Shown here: piece by piece, positions 11,299-20,792 of the stretch
Layout: every line of letters starts with the position of its first letter
Numbering within the stretch: position 1 is the first letter of the stretch
Source: Neonectria sp. B-13
Taxonomy: Eukaryota; Ascomycota; Sordariomycetes; Hypocreales; Nectriaceae
DNA: 64,000 nt
Reading direction: 5' to 3'
Assembly: GCA_002682825.1 (NCBI GenBank)
Contig: NOKP01000019.1
Coordinates: forward strand, 806,001 to 870,000
The notes under the pieces: model-generated
Database searches by the model: none
What the model saw: the letters and a program-made list of their open reading frames with translations, nothing else
What the model was told of the DNA's origin: nothing
Translations under genes and position numbers: made by a program

Positions 11299-12303
11299 TC
11301 AAATCCACTCAGTATTCTTCAGTCCAACCAGCTCCAGTGACACGTCCCAAAGCTTTGCCGCCTTTTCCTCATCGTATGCCCATGGTGCATAACCGGGACC
11401 AATTTCTCCCGTTTCAGGATCATATGGGCCGATGATCTGGCAGTCATCCAGATACTTCCCACCAGTGCGTTCCAACGCCTTTGCCACAGCCGCCCACACA
11501 GTCGTCGCAGCGCCCTGTTCTGTGTTCTTTGTGGACCGAGCAATTCCCTCGTCTGTAGCCCAGTGATCCATCATCTCTTGTGGAATATTCTTTTGAAGCC
11601 CAGTCATGATTCCTCCCGGATGCAGGCTAAAAGCGTGGAGGCCCTCGGACCCGTATCGTCGCTCGATTTCGTTTGCCGTCCAGATCGTAGCCGTCTTGCT
11701 CTGACCATAAGCTTTCCATGGATCATAGCTTCCCTTCGAGTTGATATTGTCGAATTGAACTTCGCTAGCACGATGTGCGCTCGAAGACACCAGGATGACG
11801 CGCGATGCGAAGCTTGAATCAGAGGTGGATAGCAGTGTTGGCTTGAGCAGCTGAAATAGCAGGAAAGGTGCGAGGTGATTGGTTCCAAACTGAGTCTCGA
11901 ATCCGTCTGCTGTCTGGCCTTCTGGTGTCGCCATGACCGCAGCGTTGTTGATGAGAACGTTCAGAGTCTTGGACTGGGACATGAATTCGGTGGCACAAGC
12001 GCGGACGCTATCCAGGGAGTTAAGGTCGAGTGCCAAGAGATGAACATGGTCGAGTTCGAGAAGGTCACCTAACGCCGCTTTTGCCTTATCTTGATTGCGA
12101 GCGGTAACGTAAAGCGTGGCACCTGTCTTTGAGAGGGCGCGAGCCGTCTCAATTCCCAAGCCAGATGAACAGCCAGTAATAAATATGACTTTTCCAACAA
12201 GCTTCCCTTCAAGTCCCTCGTCTTGGATAATTTGCAGAGCTGTAGGACGAGCGTCACCAGGACCCTCGGGGGAGGCGTGAACGGCAACGTACTTGGAAGT
12301 CAT
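11299..12303 (-). CDS. Short-chain dehydrogenase/reductase, retinol-dehydrogenase-like
   Basis: Single-exon gene of 334 aa. The Rossmann nucleotide-binding motif TGCSSGLG starts near residue 44, followed by LALDLNSLDSV (adenine-ring region), NNAAV near residue 120, a catalytic serine in VSSSAHRA and the catalytic YGQSK. This is the complete SDR tetrad. The N-terminal extension of about 35 residues and the length over 320 aa resemble fungal WWOX/retinol-dehydrogenase-like reductases rather than the 250-aa classical type. No transmembrane segment is evident. It should carry out NAD(P)-dependent oxidoreduction of an alcohol or ketone; the substrate is not predictable. A TATA-like element sits about 90 bp upstream. 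Confidence 0.88.
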   Translation of the reverse strand: MTSKYVAVHASPEGPGDARPTALQIIQDEGLEGKLVGKVIFITGCSSGLGIETARALSKTGATLYVTARNQDKAKAALGDLLELDHVHLLALDLNSLDSVRACATEFMSQSKTLNVLINNAAVMATPEGQTADGFETQFGTNHLAPFLLFQLLKPTLLSTSDSSFASRVILVSSSAHRASEVQFDNINSKGSYDPWKAYGQSKTATIWTANEIERRYGSEGLHAFSLHPGGIMTGLQKNIPQEMMDHWATDEGIARSTKNTEQGAATTVWAAVAKALERTGGKYLDDCQIIGPYDPETGEIGPGYAPWAYDEEKAAKLWDVSLELVGLKNTEWI

Positions 12304-12390
12304 TGTGGAGAAAATATCGGAGTTTTGAAAAATAAAGAAACGGCGTGATGTATTCTCATGTCGTCGCGTTGAAAGTGCGACAGACTTAGT

Positions 12391-12399
12391 TTTATATAG
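12391..12399 (-). promoter_or_regulatory. TATA-like element of the 11.3-12.3 kb dehydrogenase
   Basis: On the minus strand the sequence reads CTATATAAA about 88 bp before the ATG, a reasonable TATA position for a filamentous fungus. Motif and spacing are the only evidence. Confidence 0.4.
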
Positions 12400-13254
12400 T
12401 AGATAGAAACAATCGGTACCAATACGGAGTTAAGGAACTTTACATCCACATCGTGCAGTAGCACGAACTTTATTTTACGCCTGAATATCACTACTCTATG
12501 CTAGTAAAGTCAAATATAACCAATAGCCTAGAGATGATAGTTCGAATACACTTTCATGCTCCGTCACAACTGCCACATGATGACTGTTCATGAAACATGT
12601 GCTGCCCCTTCACCGCCTCTCCACTCATGTGTTTTCCAGCAGTTGCCCAGAAGCCCAGTAGAAAATGTCTAGAAGATTTTGACAAGATTGCCAGAATTTG
12701 GTTGGCTCAACCTTCAAGTTGAGATTCTGCGGGGAACTATAATATCTGGAGATATTATCCCAGCTCATGTTCATACGCTGCCAATTGTCTTCCAAAGCAG
12801 TCAATAGCTGCTGATGCAAGAACAGGCACTGTGCCAGATGCAAGCTGGTGGAGAACCATGCTAGCCGTCTGGGTGGCGCACCTCCTAGTCAGTCAAGAAT
12901 TTCTCGGGGAAAAAGGTAAGAAATAGTCCTCATCCGAGAATATCAGCTTAGCAGACCTCCCTGCTTCTATGAGGAAAGGTATCTCAGGATCACTATGTGT
13001 TATATAAGGTTGAAATAGGTCAGCAATCTAGGCAGGTAGAGTGACATGGACGTTCGGGCAATAACTGGCTTGCTCTTTATGTTGTAATTAAAACCAGGTG
13101 TATAGAGTAGCTAGCATTAAGATAGCGTACCAAGACAGTTCAAGATCTATTATCCTCATCAACTCTCCAAGGTGCACCTTTGCCATAATATTCACGTTAT
13201 ATATTACGCAATTATTTGATGCGCCGGACAAAGCGCAACAGTTGGCTATAGGGT

Positions 13255-13314
13255 ACGCGGCCGCCTGTACCCACACGCGGCCGCTTGTGCCCGCATGCGG
13301 CCGCACCCGCCGCT
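13255..13314. repeat. GC-rich 20-bp minisatellite, three GCGGCCGC cores
   Basis: Three imperfect 20-bp units lie at 13255-13274, 13275-13294 and 13295-13314, each with GCGGCCGC near its start. The third unit contains the perfect palindrome TGCGGCCGCA (13296-13305), followed 10 bp later by CCGTCCCGCC (13316-13325). The surroundings are AT-rich, so the block stands out. It lies about 290 bp upstream of the dehydrogenase at 13605. CGG/CCG inverted pairs are the usual core of Zn2Cys6 binding sites. Confidence 0.75.
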
Positions 13315-13604
13315 GCCGTCCCGCCTTCTTGACCGCGCCGCATCCACCATCCACCATCTAAGACCGACTCGTGCATGAGGTTAATTGAAGCTTTCAGCGT
13401 TCCTGTGATGAAAGTCCTGGTCCCAAGTCATGCAACTCCCGGGCCTAGAGTAAATTCCGACCTTAGCTCCGAAGTTCTAGAATCAGACGGGCCAAATGCT
13501 GAAAGATAAGATGATGCACATTTCCCAGTATTTATTGGGCATTCCTCAATCTCCAACCCTTTACATCACAACCAACTCTCATCTCAACTCATCATCATCA
13601 TAAC

Positions 13605-14429
13605 ATGTCGCAAGTCTGGCTCATCACAGGGTCTTCCCGCGGCCTCGGCCTCTCCATGGTTAAAGCAGCGCTCCAGGATGGCGCAAATGTCATTGCGACT
13701 GCCCGCAAGCCGGAGCAACTTCAACACTTAGTCGATGAATACGGTTCCGATAGGATCCTTCCGGTGGCCCTTGACGTGACAAACAACGACGACGTCATCG
13801 AGGCTGTCAAGTCTGGCCATGAAAAGTTTGGCAGAATTGACATTGTCGTCAACAACGCTGGATACGCCAACCTCGCTGCCATTGAGGACATCGCCATCGA
13901 CGACTTTCGCGCCCAAGTCGACACCAACTTTTTGGGAGTCGTCTATGTCACCAAGGCAGTGCTCCCTATCCTCCGTCATCAGGGTTCAGGTCACATTTTC
14001 CAAGTCTCTTCACTCGGCGGGAGGATGGGCAGCCCCGGCCTTTGCGCCTATCAAGCTTCAAAGTGGGCTGTTGGCGGCTTCTCCAGCGTCCTCTCTTCGG
14101 AGGTCGCTTCGCTTGGCATCAAGGTCACTGTTCTCGAGCCCGGCGGCATGAAGACTGACTGGGCCGGCCCTTCTATGCATATTCCCCCAATCAGCGCGCC
14201 GTACAAGCCAACCGTGGGTGCATTTGCCGATATGCTCCGTACTTTGTCTGGGAATGAAGTGTCGCTTCCTGACAAGGTTGCCAAGATTGTTGTCGATTTG
14301 ACAAAGGTTGATGACCCCCCCTTGCGCCTGTTGATTGGAACGGATGCTGTTGAATACGGTGGTAATGCTGGCAAGGCTCTTGCGGAGTCGGATAAGAAGT
14401 GGCATGATGTTAGCATCTCCTCCGTTTAA
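13605..14429 (+). CDS. Classical short-chain dehydrogenase/reductase
   Basis: Single exon, 274 aa. The N-terminus carries the cofactor motif TGSSRGLG at residues 8-15. NNAG is near residue 83, the catalytic serine is in QVSSLGG and the catalytic Tyr-Lys pair is in YQASK. The cofactor-loop sequence ATARKPEQL is typical of NADP-preferring members of the ketoreductase-like subgroup. There is no signal peptide or membrane segment, so it is probably a soluble reductase of unknown substrate. The context around the ATG (cataacATGtcg) follows a CT/CA-rich leader. It is divergent from the dehydrogenase ending at 12303, but the 1.3 kb between them weakens any idea of a shared promoter. Confidence 0.9.
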   Translation: MSQVWLITGSSRGLGLSMVKAALQDGANVIATARKPEQLQHLVDEYGSDRILPVALDVTNNDDVIEAVKSGHEKFGRIDIVVNNAGYANLAAIEDIAIDDFRAQVDTNFLGVVYVTKAVLPILRHQGSGHIFQVSSLGGRMGSPGLCAYQASKWAVGGFSSVLSSEVASLGIKVTVLEPGGMKTDWAGPSMHIPPISAPYKPTVGAFADMLRTLSGNEVSLPDKVAKIVVDLTKVDDPPLRLLIGTDAVEYGGNAGKALAESDKKWHDVSISSV

Positions 14430-15225
14430 ATTGTTACGATGGGCAGCCATAAGTAGTGTTTAGGTCCAATACGTTTATGTTATTACGACTGAAACTTCGA
14501 TTACAAACCACTCTAAGTAGGGAATGTTAGACGGTATGCCTAACCGATTGCGCTAGTAGCTGAGATGGGTACGCGGAATTGAGCATCGATGTAGTTGATT
14601 ACGACCAAACACGCGAAATGACATTACCTGACTTGCTTCATTCCGTCATCTGTCTGCTTCTACTTTCCCTCGGCGGACAGTCTACCCTCTAGCGAAGAGG
14701 AAATTATCGAGCTGATGAATGAAATAGTTCACCAGCACACCGGCGATTCAAACAAAACCATCCGCGCCGGGCTGATGAAGACAGTGGATGTCGAGACGAG
14801 GAGTATCGCAACCAACACGTCACTCATAGAAAACTCCCATTTACTTGATGAAGACCTTGAGGAATCTTTAGACCTAGTGCAGATGGATGCGGGAGCATGA
14901 TAAGGTTTATCGGAAAATGAAGAGCTGACCTCTGATGTAATGGTAGGCTTATAGAAATGAGGAATTATATGGACGGGGTAGGGCGGTGGTTTGCTTGCCT
15001 TTTCAACATTAATACTGAGTGCAAGTTCCATGATTGCGATTGTCGGCGCTTGCATTGGGTAAATACAAGACAACCACTGACCATGTTGCCATCGCATTCA
15101 GATTCTTGAAGATAGTAATTGCAACGCCTGGCAACTTACCAATTGGATACTACGGTAATACACTCTTTTCAAAACATTTAAATCGGATCGCATTGATATA
15201 CCGAAGTGCATTGCCTAGAAGTCTT
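14430..15225. other. Intergenic with one unexplained acidic open frame
   Basis: An open frame from about 14670 to 14900 encodes an acidic stretch (SEEEIIELMNEIVHQH ... LDEDLEESLDLVQMD) that reads more like protein than chance. It has no clear start and no recognised domain, and may be a gene remnant. The rest is ordinary spacer containing the 3' end of the carboxypeptidase on the minus strand. Confidence 0.4.
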
Positions 15226-16670
15226 CTAGAGCCGGGCAAACAAATACTTCATACCGGCCCAGTTCTCCTCGCCAGACGGCACGATGTTACTCGCCGGGAC
15301 GGTGAAGCCACCGCCGCTCGAACTTGCCGGTCGCAGCTCAACAGCCCAAGCAAATTCCGCCTTGGCAACATCAAACACATAATCATTGCTTCCTCCTGCA
15401 GTCTGGTAAATGGTCGTACACGTCGGCCCATACTGAAATTGCAGCCCGTTGACGCCCCGGATCGCGCTTGCAACGCCGCCAGCCAGAGTCATCTGGGTAT
15501 TCAAGTTGCTCGCTGTGGCACTGCAGCTGTATCCATACGGCAGAAGGATAAGCTGGCTGTAAGAATGCCAGTCAACGTAGAACTTGATACCGGTGCTCTC
15601 AGCGATGGTCCTGGTATGGTTGACCAGACCGCGGTTCTCCGGGGTGTCGCCAGCGGCAAGGCCACGATAAGTTTCATCGCAAGGGTTGGTGGATGAACCA
15701 CCGGCGACGTTCCACTGGTAGGGCCAGTTACGGTTCACGTCTGTACCGACGCAGGACTGGCCGGAGCGCGTCTGGCGGTTCTTGCGCCAGAGACGGTTGC
15801 TTGTTGTTGTGTAAACGAAGCCTGCGTGAAGTTACATGTGAGTCCTATGTACCATCGTGGGTGAATTATCAACAACTTCTTACCGTCAGGGTTCACAATC
15901 GGGATGACATAGATATCATAGCTGTCCAGCGTGCCGCGGATCACAGCGTCGTTATTCTGGTAGCCCTGGATGATCTTGTACGTCATGTACTCCACCGTCT
16001 TGTAAATATTAGCAAATGAATATCACAATCAATCGGCTGAGGAGCGTTTGTCTTACCGGTGCAGTGATCCACTCGCGGGCATGCACATTCGCGTGCCATA
16101 TAATTGCAGGCTTGGTTCCTTTCCCGCTCGAACCCCAAAGATGAATGCCACGGATGGCTCGGTTCTGCACCGAGCTTCCAGCAGTAAAAAGTTCAGAATT
16201 GGTGGAGAAAGAAGCGGAGAGGTCTGCCAGAAATTGAAGGTGTTGCTCAAAAGTGTGGTAGGAGTTGAAGTATGAGATATCAGGAAGCGCCGCGACGGTA
16301 TCCATGAGTTTCATCGTAGCTAAGGGACAATAATTAGCACACGACGCAACACGTTCTGACCTGAACTTGACTCACGCTCATATGGTTCAAACTCTCCCTC
16401 AGCGGCGAACTCGACGCCCAAGTCCTCGCTGATCACCGTGACGTTGAGATCAAGAGCTTCGAATGCTTCAAGACTCTCAGGAGGGATGGCCACTTCAAGG
16501 GTCTGGTGGTTGCTTTCGCAGCTCAGTGACACAAAGTTGAGGTCTGCCAGGATGCCTTCCAAGGCTTCGTGGGCGTCTCCTGTTTCGATGCTGAATGCCT
16601 TGAAGCCATCGTACGAGACTTTGGCTGCGGCGACGGGCAGCAAGAGCCCAAGGGTGGAAGAAAACCTCAT
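15226..16670 (-). CDS. Secreted M14 carboxypeptidase A/B-like (procarboxypeptidase)
   Basis: Four exons: 16670-16376, 16319-16057, 15998-15884 and 15821-15226. The three introns (56, 58 and 62 bp) all have GT-AG ends, and the exons join in frame to give 422 aa. A signal peptide (MRFSSTLGLLLPVAAA) is followed by an activation propeptide of about 80 residues, then the peptidase domain. Zinc ligands are H178 and E181 (HARE) and H310 (DWHSY). DVNRNW lies near 252-257 and the catalytic Glu at 386 (VELRP), with SNDYVFD in the substrate pocket. All key residues are present. This is a canonical A/B-type zymogen that needs propeptide removal, unlike the shorter-propeptide M14 gene at 5.7 kb. It probably digests extracellular protein. 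Confidence 0.93.
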
Positions 16671-18668
16671 TACCGCTTATGTTGCCGATGAAGATTTGGT
16701 TTCAAGAATGTGCAAGATATCCCAACGAGACAAATACAAGCGATAAGAGAAGATGGCGTGTATATATATAGGAAGTTAACTTAATCGAATGTCAATAGGC
16801 ATTATCTCGACTGAGACAGAGGAGGCAGACAAAAGGCCCTCGTCGGCGATAACATGCAACATTGGAACTTTTTTCCTTTACGCTTGGCAAAAGTTTTATC
16901 TTGTGGCCTGTCAACAGTATCACGCCCAGACAACACCTGCCAAAAGAGTTAGGTGACACTCACCGCCGATCAAAAAAGGGACCACCATCGGAGCGGAGGA
17001 AAAGTGCGGGCTCTTTCTAGAAGGTCGCGCCACTACCAAGAGAGCCTAGGCAAACTGTACATCTAAAACACGCTACATTCCGAATTGCGACCTGCCATAT
17101 TCAGACAAGTCCAATTCACAGCTTGCAGGTGCATCGGCATTTACCTACGCATGGGGAAAGACGGACCTTCGGCAGATGCGGAGTAAGCTTCTACTAAGAT
17201 TGGCTTTCTATATTGAGATTACTCCGGGTCAGGTGAGGCTGTGTGTCCCCCGATAGCTAAGCTGATGGAGTGAACTCAATGCAGACGGAATCGAAGTGAA
17301 AGGCAACCCCCACAATAGGCTAGCAGACTAGGGGTGATAGTTGGGCGAAACTGGAAACAAAAGACCAATACTGACTCATAAGTCTTGGAAGAAGGAATCG
17401 ATCCAGCCCAAGTCAATATATCTAGACCACAAAATATCACCACAAACAGATATCCCAAATTTGATAGTATACATCCTCCTCTAGGACACTACAGATGGCT
17501 GATCCTAACATACCATTCACGACCTGTTCCACAGGATTCACAATAGCGAGGAACGGTGCCATTTCCTATTTGGACTAGGAAGCCAAGACTGGAACACCCC
17601 GATGCTCACAATTAAACGTTGGAAGACTCCAGCTCATGGATAGAATGACGAACAAGACAGGATTAACTAGCAGTTGAAAGCATAGGCTGAAAGACTACTG
17701 CCAGGTGGAAGCGAGAAGTCTATGAAATACAATGGATAATTATCAGCTAAATGCTGATTTTACTATCACGATAGTAGACTTGTAAGTAGGTCGCGTAGTT
17801 TCCCTGCTTTATTTATTACTGCTGACCTGTAGCCCAATATAAAGTAGGCGGAAATTACGAAGAGACTGGCCTGATCACTGCACTCGACACCACTCAGGTC
17901 CGATACCCTTCTTCCTAATTATCCAAGGGAAGCGCCCAAGTTTCTCTGATTTCTCTAACAGAAGTTCTTGGGTCTTATTAAATATGACACTTAGGGAACG
18001 GTGGAAAGGTTCTTGACGGTTCATTCACCTTGGACGGCAGGAGGACCTTTTACAGTTCAACAATGACCTAGATTCGAGATACGTTGTTAAAGAAGCCCTT
18101 GTACCATATTTCACTAATGTGTAAGGTGTTAAAATCTTTCACGCAAGTCTTAGGTTCCGGAAGTTCGAACCGATACGTTTCTATCCACCACCTTGCAGAC
18201 ATCAGGCCTCCACATTAGAATGTGACAGATGACATCCAAGCCGAAAGGAAAAGGGATATTTTGAAGAATTTGTCAACAAGGGGAATGAGACTTGCGTGTC
18301 ATATTCCCGTTTATATCGCTTAGCGGATTTCATGCTAGAAAATGCTCAAACTTTTGCGGAGCATAATTACACAGTCAAAGAACACACGGCGATTCGTGGT
18401 TGTATCGCCTTTCATCTTGCCTATACCAATGGCTCGGACCAAACCGATGCTGTTCACGCATCAAATAAATCTAGACCCATTCATGGCTGTTCTGAGACGT
18501 GCTGTTGAAGTGATTCATATAAGTCATCAGTATAAACTGTACCACGGTCACGGAATATCGACTCAAAGGCCCCTCCATTCCCAATGTGAGTAATCCGAAC
18601 AAAAGCCTTCCAATCAGTCGATGCGCCACAGTTCCTGATGGATTCAACCAACACAAACCCGCACCATG
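16671..18668. other. Intergenic, no gene recognised
   Basis: A run of alternating TA at about 16757-16769 lies roughly 90 bp upstream of the carboxypeptidase start and may be its TATA region. From there to 18668 there is AT-rich sequence with frames under 85 codons, none with a known domain. A sequence resembling a tRNA B box occurs near 18160, but no cloverleaf can be built around it. Confidence 0.55.
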
Positions 18669-19565
18669 CTACTCGCTCGGCCTGCGCTCGCTCTCTCGCT
18701 CGCTGGCTTGTCTCCGAGAGCCCACCTTCTTGATGCTGCTGACACTCTGCTTCAGGGACATGACGTGGGCGTTGACGCTTTTCCCAGCACGATTAATTTG
18801 GTCATTGAACCCTTTCTCCAGACGCGTTAACCGGTTATTGGTTCCCCGTTCGATAGCGACGCCGCGATCCGTGACACTCTGCTCCACTCGGGCATATCCC
18901 TCGCGCATGCGGGTGTTTGATTGCGTGGTAAATGTCGACAAAGCCTTCTTGCGCTTCTCAACGGCTAGGCTCACGCTATCGAGCTGGCGCTGAATGATAG
19001 AAGCCTGGGCCTGATCCTCATCATCTTGAGTTTCTATGGATTGTTCCGATCTGGCCACGTGTGCTTGAGGATTGTAGACCTCTTTCTCAGCCATATGGAC
19101 ATGCCCAGCCTGAACAGGCAAGGTTTTAAGGTCACAGACCTCTTTCCCGACTCCATCAGCACTGATTCTAGGGTGATGGACTTCCTTCTCGGATGTGGCG
19201 ACGCGCTGAGCCTGGGCAGCTTGGATACCAGGACCGTAGACCTCTTTCTCGTCTTCGGCGTAAACTTGTTTGTCGTCGGGAACTCCATGTCGGACATGAA
19301 CCTCTTTCTCGTCTTCGGCATAAACTTGTTTCTCATCGGGAACTTCTTGTCGGACATGAACCTCCTTCTCCTCGACTATCTTGCTGAACTGAGTGACCTC
19401 TTTATTGGTGTCATCTTCGTAGCGGGCAGAGCCAGCATCACCATCAATGGGCGTAGGAGGAGTGAGGATGATTTGAACGGGGTGTATGCCAGGCACAGAC
19501 GATATCTGAGTGTGGTGGCATGAGGAGGCGGGTTCGGCCTCGGAAGGCTGGCGCGACTCGGACAT
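18669..19565 (-). CDS. Unrecognised protein with EKEV repeats and coiled-coil-like tail
   Basis: An open frame of 298 aa from the ATG at 19565 (MSESRQPSEAE); an in-frame ATG at 19634 would add 23 residues. The first 60 residues are Ser/Pro-rich. They are followed by about six copies of a repeat that begins EKEV(H/Y) with a period near 20 aa. Two adjacent copies are almost identical (EKEVHVRxxVPDxKQVYAED) and later copies are degenerate. The C-terminal 110 residues are charged and predicted helical (heptad-like LDSVSLAVEKRKKALS, RLTRLEKGFNDQINRAGKSV) and end in a basic/acidic tail. No signal peptide or membrane segment is present. I do not recognise the family. The repeat is supported at DNA level by a 60-bp tandem duplication, which argues for recent expansion. 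Function unknown. Confidence 0.6.
   Translation of the reverse strand: MSESRQPSEAEPASSCHHTQISSVPGIHPVQIILTPPTPIDGDAGSARYEDDTNKEVTQFSKIVEEKEVHVRQEVPDEKQVYAEDEKEVHVRHGVPDDKQVYAEDEKEVYGPGIQAAQAQRVATSEKEVHHPRISADGVGKEVCDLKTLPVQAGHVHMAEKEVYNPQAHVARSEQSIETQDDEDQAQASIIQRQLDSVSLAVEKRKKALSTFTTQSNTRMREGYARVEQSVTDRGVAIERGTNNRLTRLEKGFNDQINRAGKSVNAHVMSLKQSVSSIKKVGSRRQASERESERRPSE
19241..19370 (-). repeat. 60-bp in-frame tandem repeat inside the EKEV gene
   Basis: The segments 19261-19320 and 19321-19370 align at exactly 60 bp period with few mismatches, and 19241-19260 repeats the end of the unit. The period is a multiple of three, so each copy encodes 20 residues and keeps the frame. This is the youngest part of the larger degenerate array. 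Confidence 0.85.
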
Positions 19566-19933
19566 GTTGATAATGACCTCACGCGCGTTTCGAGGTTGGG
19601 AATCAAGCTTTCGGATCTGGTAAAGTCTGTGCATGACGATTCTCTAAACCTAAGCTAGACTAGGTTCTTACAATAATATCTTAGTTGATTAGGTAAGATA
19701 TGTGGCATTTCGTCATCATTCTAATTAATCCCTGCAGACCATACCGCCTGGAGTTTCTCGTATGATATGGCACTTTGGCACAACGGCTTTCAGAAACCTC
19801 CTCGTCTACTTGCTGGACTTGATTCAATTATTGAAACATGCACCAAAAAAGCGCTAGAGCAGAACACATATTCCCAGGTCCTGCTATCCCCTCTGTTTAC
19901 AAGTAATGGATGGACTTTAAAGCTTTGCGAATC
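19566..19933. other. Spacer between EKEV gene and peroxidase
   Basis: This spacer holds the promoter of the minus-strand EKEV gene and the 3' end of the upstream minus-strand peroxidase gene. Nothing else is recognised. Confidence 0.6.
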
Positions 19934-20792
19934 TTATGTGCTTGCAGCGGCCACCTTGCCTACCAAACCCAGGATTCCAGCTGCTGTGATAACCGTATCA
20001 GATCTCGTAAATCCTTCATGGAAAGGCAGTCGCTCTTGTTCTGGTGGACTAGTGTTAGTGATTTGGTTCGACATGGCCAGAGTTTGGCTAGGATTTCAAC
20101 TTACGAAACAAGACCTTGACCCATTCGGTGACTGCATTGCCGTCCTGAACGCTTCCAAAGACCGAAAGGTAGAGGGCTGTCTCAATGAAGCTGAATTGGG
20201 TGCCGGCGGCAGATAGTGAGAACTGTGGATTCGCGGCTGCGGCTGCTTGAAGACGCGATTTGCGGGCTACGGCGGCGGTCTTGATGGAGATTGTTGACTG
20301 GTTGAAGTGCGAAGCTACCGTGTTCCAGATGGTTTGGTTGAAGCTGTGGTTGTCGCCGAAGTAGAAGTCGTTGCGGCTGAGACTGCCGTCATGCTCAATA
20401 ACTGCGGGTTTTAGCTTTCATAGTTCATGAATTTCATGGACGTCTTACTATCATGCTTGCTCAGCATATCGAGATCAAAGGTCTCGTTGTTCCCCGTGGT
20501 CAAAGCCTTCTGTCCGACCAGAGTAGTGGCAGCTGGGTCTAGGTTGACGGCCTCGGTGAATGCAACGATCAAGTCGGCCAAGGAGATATTCAATCCGTCA
20601 TGAGGCAGATATCCATGGTTTGCCAGGGCATTGACCATCGGGCAAGGGCTTCTATCTGTCCTGATGTAAATCTTCACGAGCTTCTGTTGTCGAATCGTCG
20701 TACTTACGATCAGTTTCGGCGGGAGCTTCCCATTCATTGCTCGCGCTCACAGCCAGCGCTGCTGAGAAGAGGACGGCGATATTGAGCAGCAT
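19934..20792 (-). CDS. Chloroperoxidase-like heme-thiolate peroxidase
   Basis: Four exons: 20792-20708, 20655-20449, 20401-20105 and 20040-19934. The introns are 52, 47 and 64 bp, all GT-AG, and the product is 231 aa. A signal peptide (MLLNIAVLFSAALAVSAS) is followed by RSPCPMVNALANHGYLPHDG, which contains the PCP motif whose cysteine ligates heme in chloroperoxidases and unspecific peroxygenases. The acid-base motif appears as IEHDGSLSRND and the C-terminal part reads QQERLPFHEGFTR. These are diagnostic of the family. Members use hydrogen peroxide to halogenate or oxygenate organic substrates outside the cell. The length suits the short family members. It lies about 2.2 kb from the Zn2Cys6 regulator on the same strand; a regulatory link is only a possibility. 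Confidence 0.9.

Larger units (their letters stand above)
12304..13604. other. Divergent intergenic region between two dehydrogenases
   Basis: This region separates two divergently transcribed short-chain dehydrogenases and contains both promoters. A GC-rich minisatellite occupies 13255-13314. A pyrimidine-rich stretch just before 13605 resembles a fungal transcription-start region. No convincing coding frame is present. Confidence 0.6.

Noticed and set aside
11299..14429. Two divergent dehydrogenases as a co-regulated pair
   Set aside because: The 1.3-kb gap and their different subfamilies give no positive support; only proximity speaks for it.
18155..18175. tRNA B-box-like sequence (GGTTCGAA on the minus strand)
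   Set aside because: No A box at the right distance, no acceptor stem pairing and no cloverleaf.
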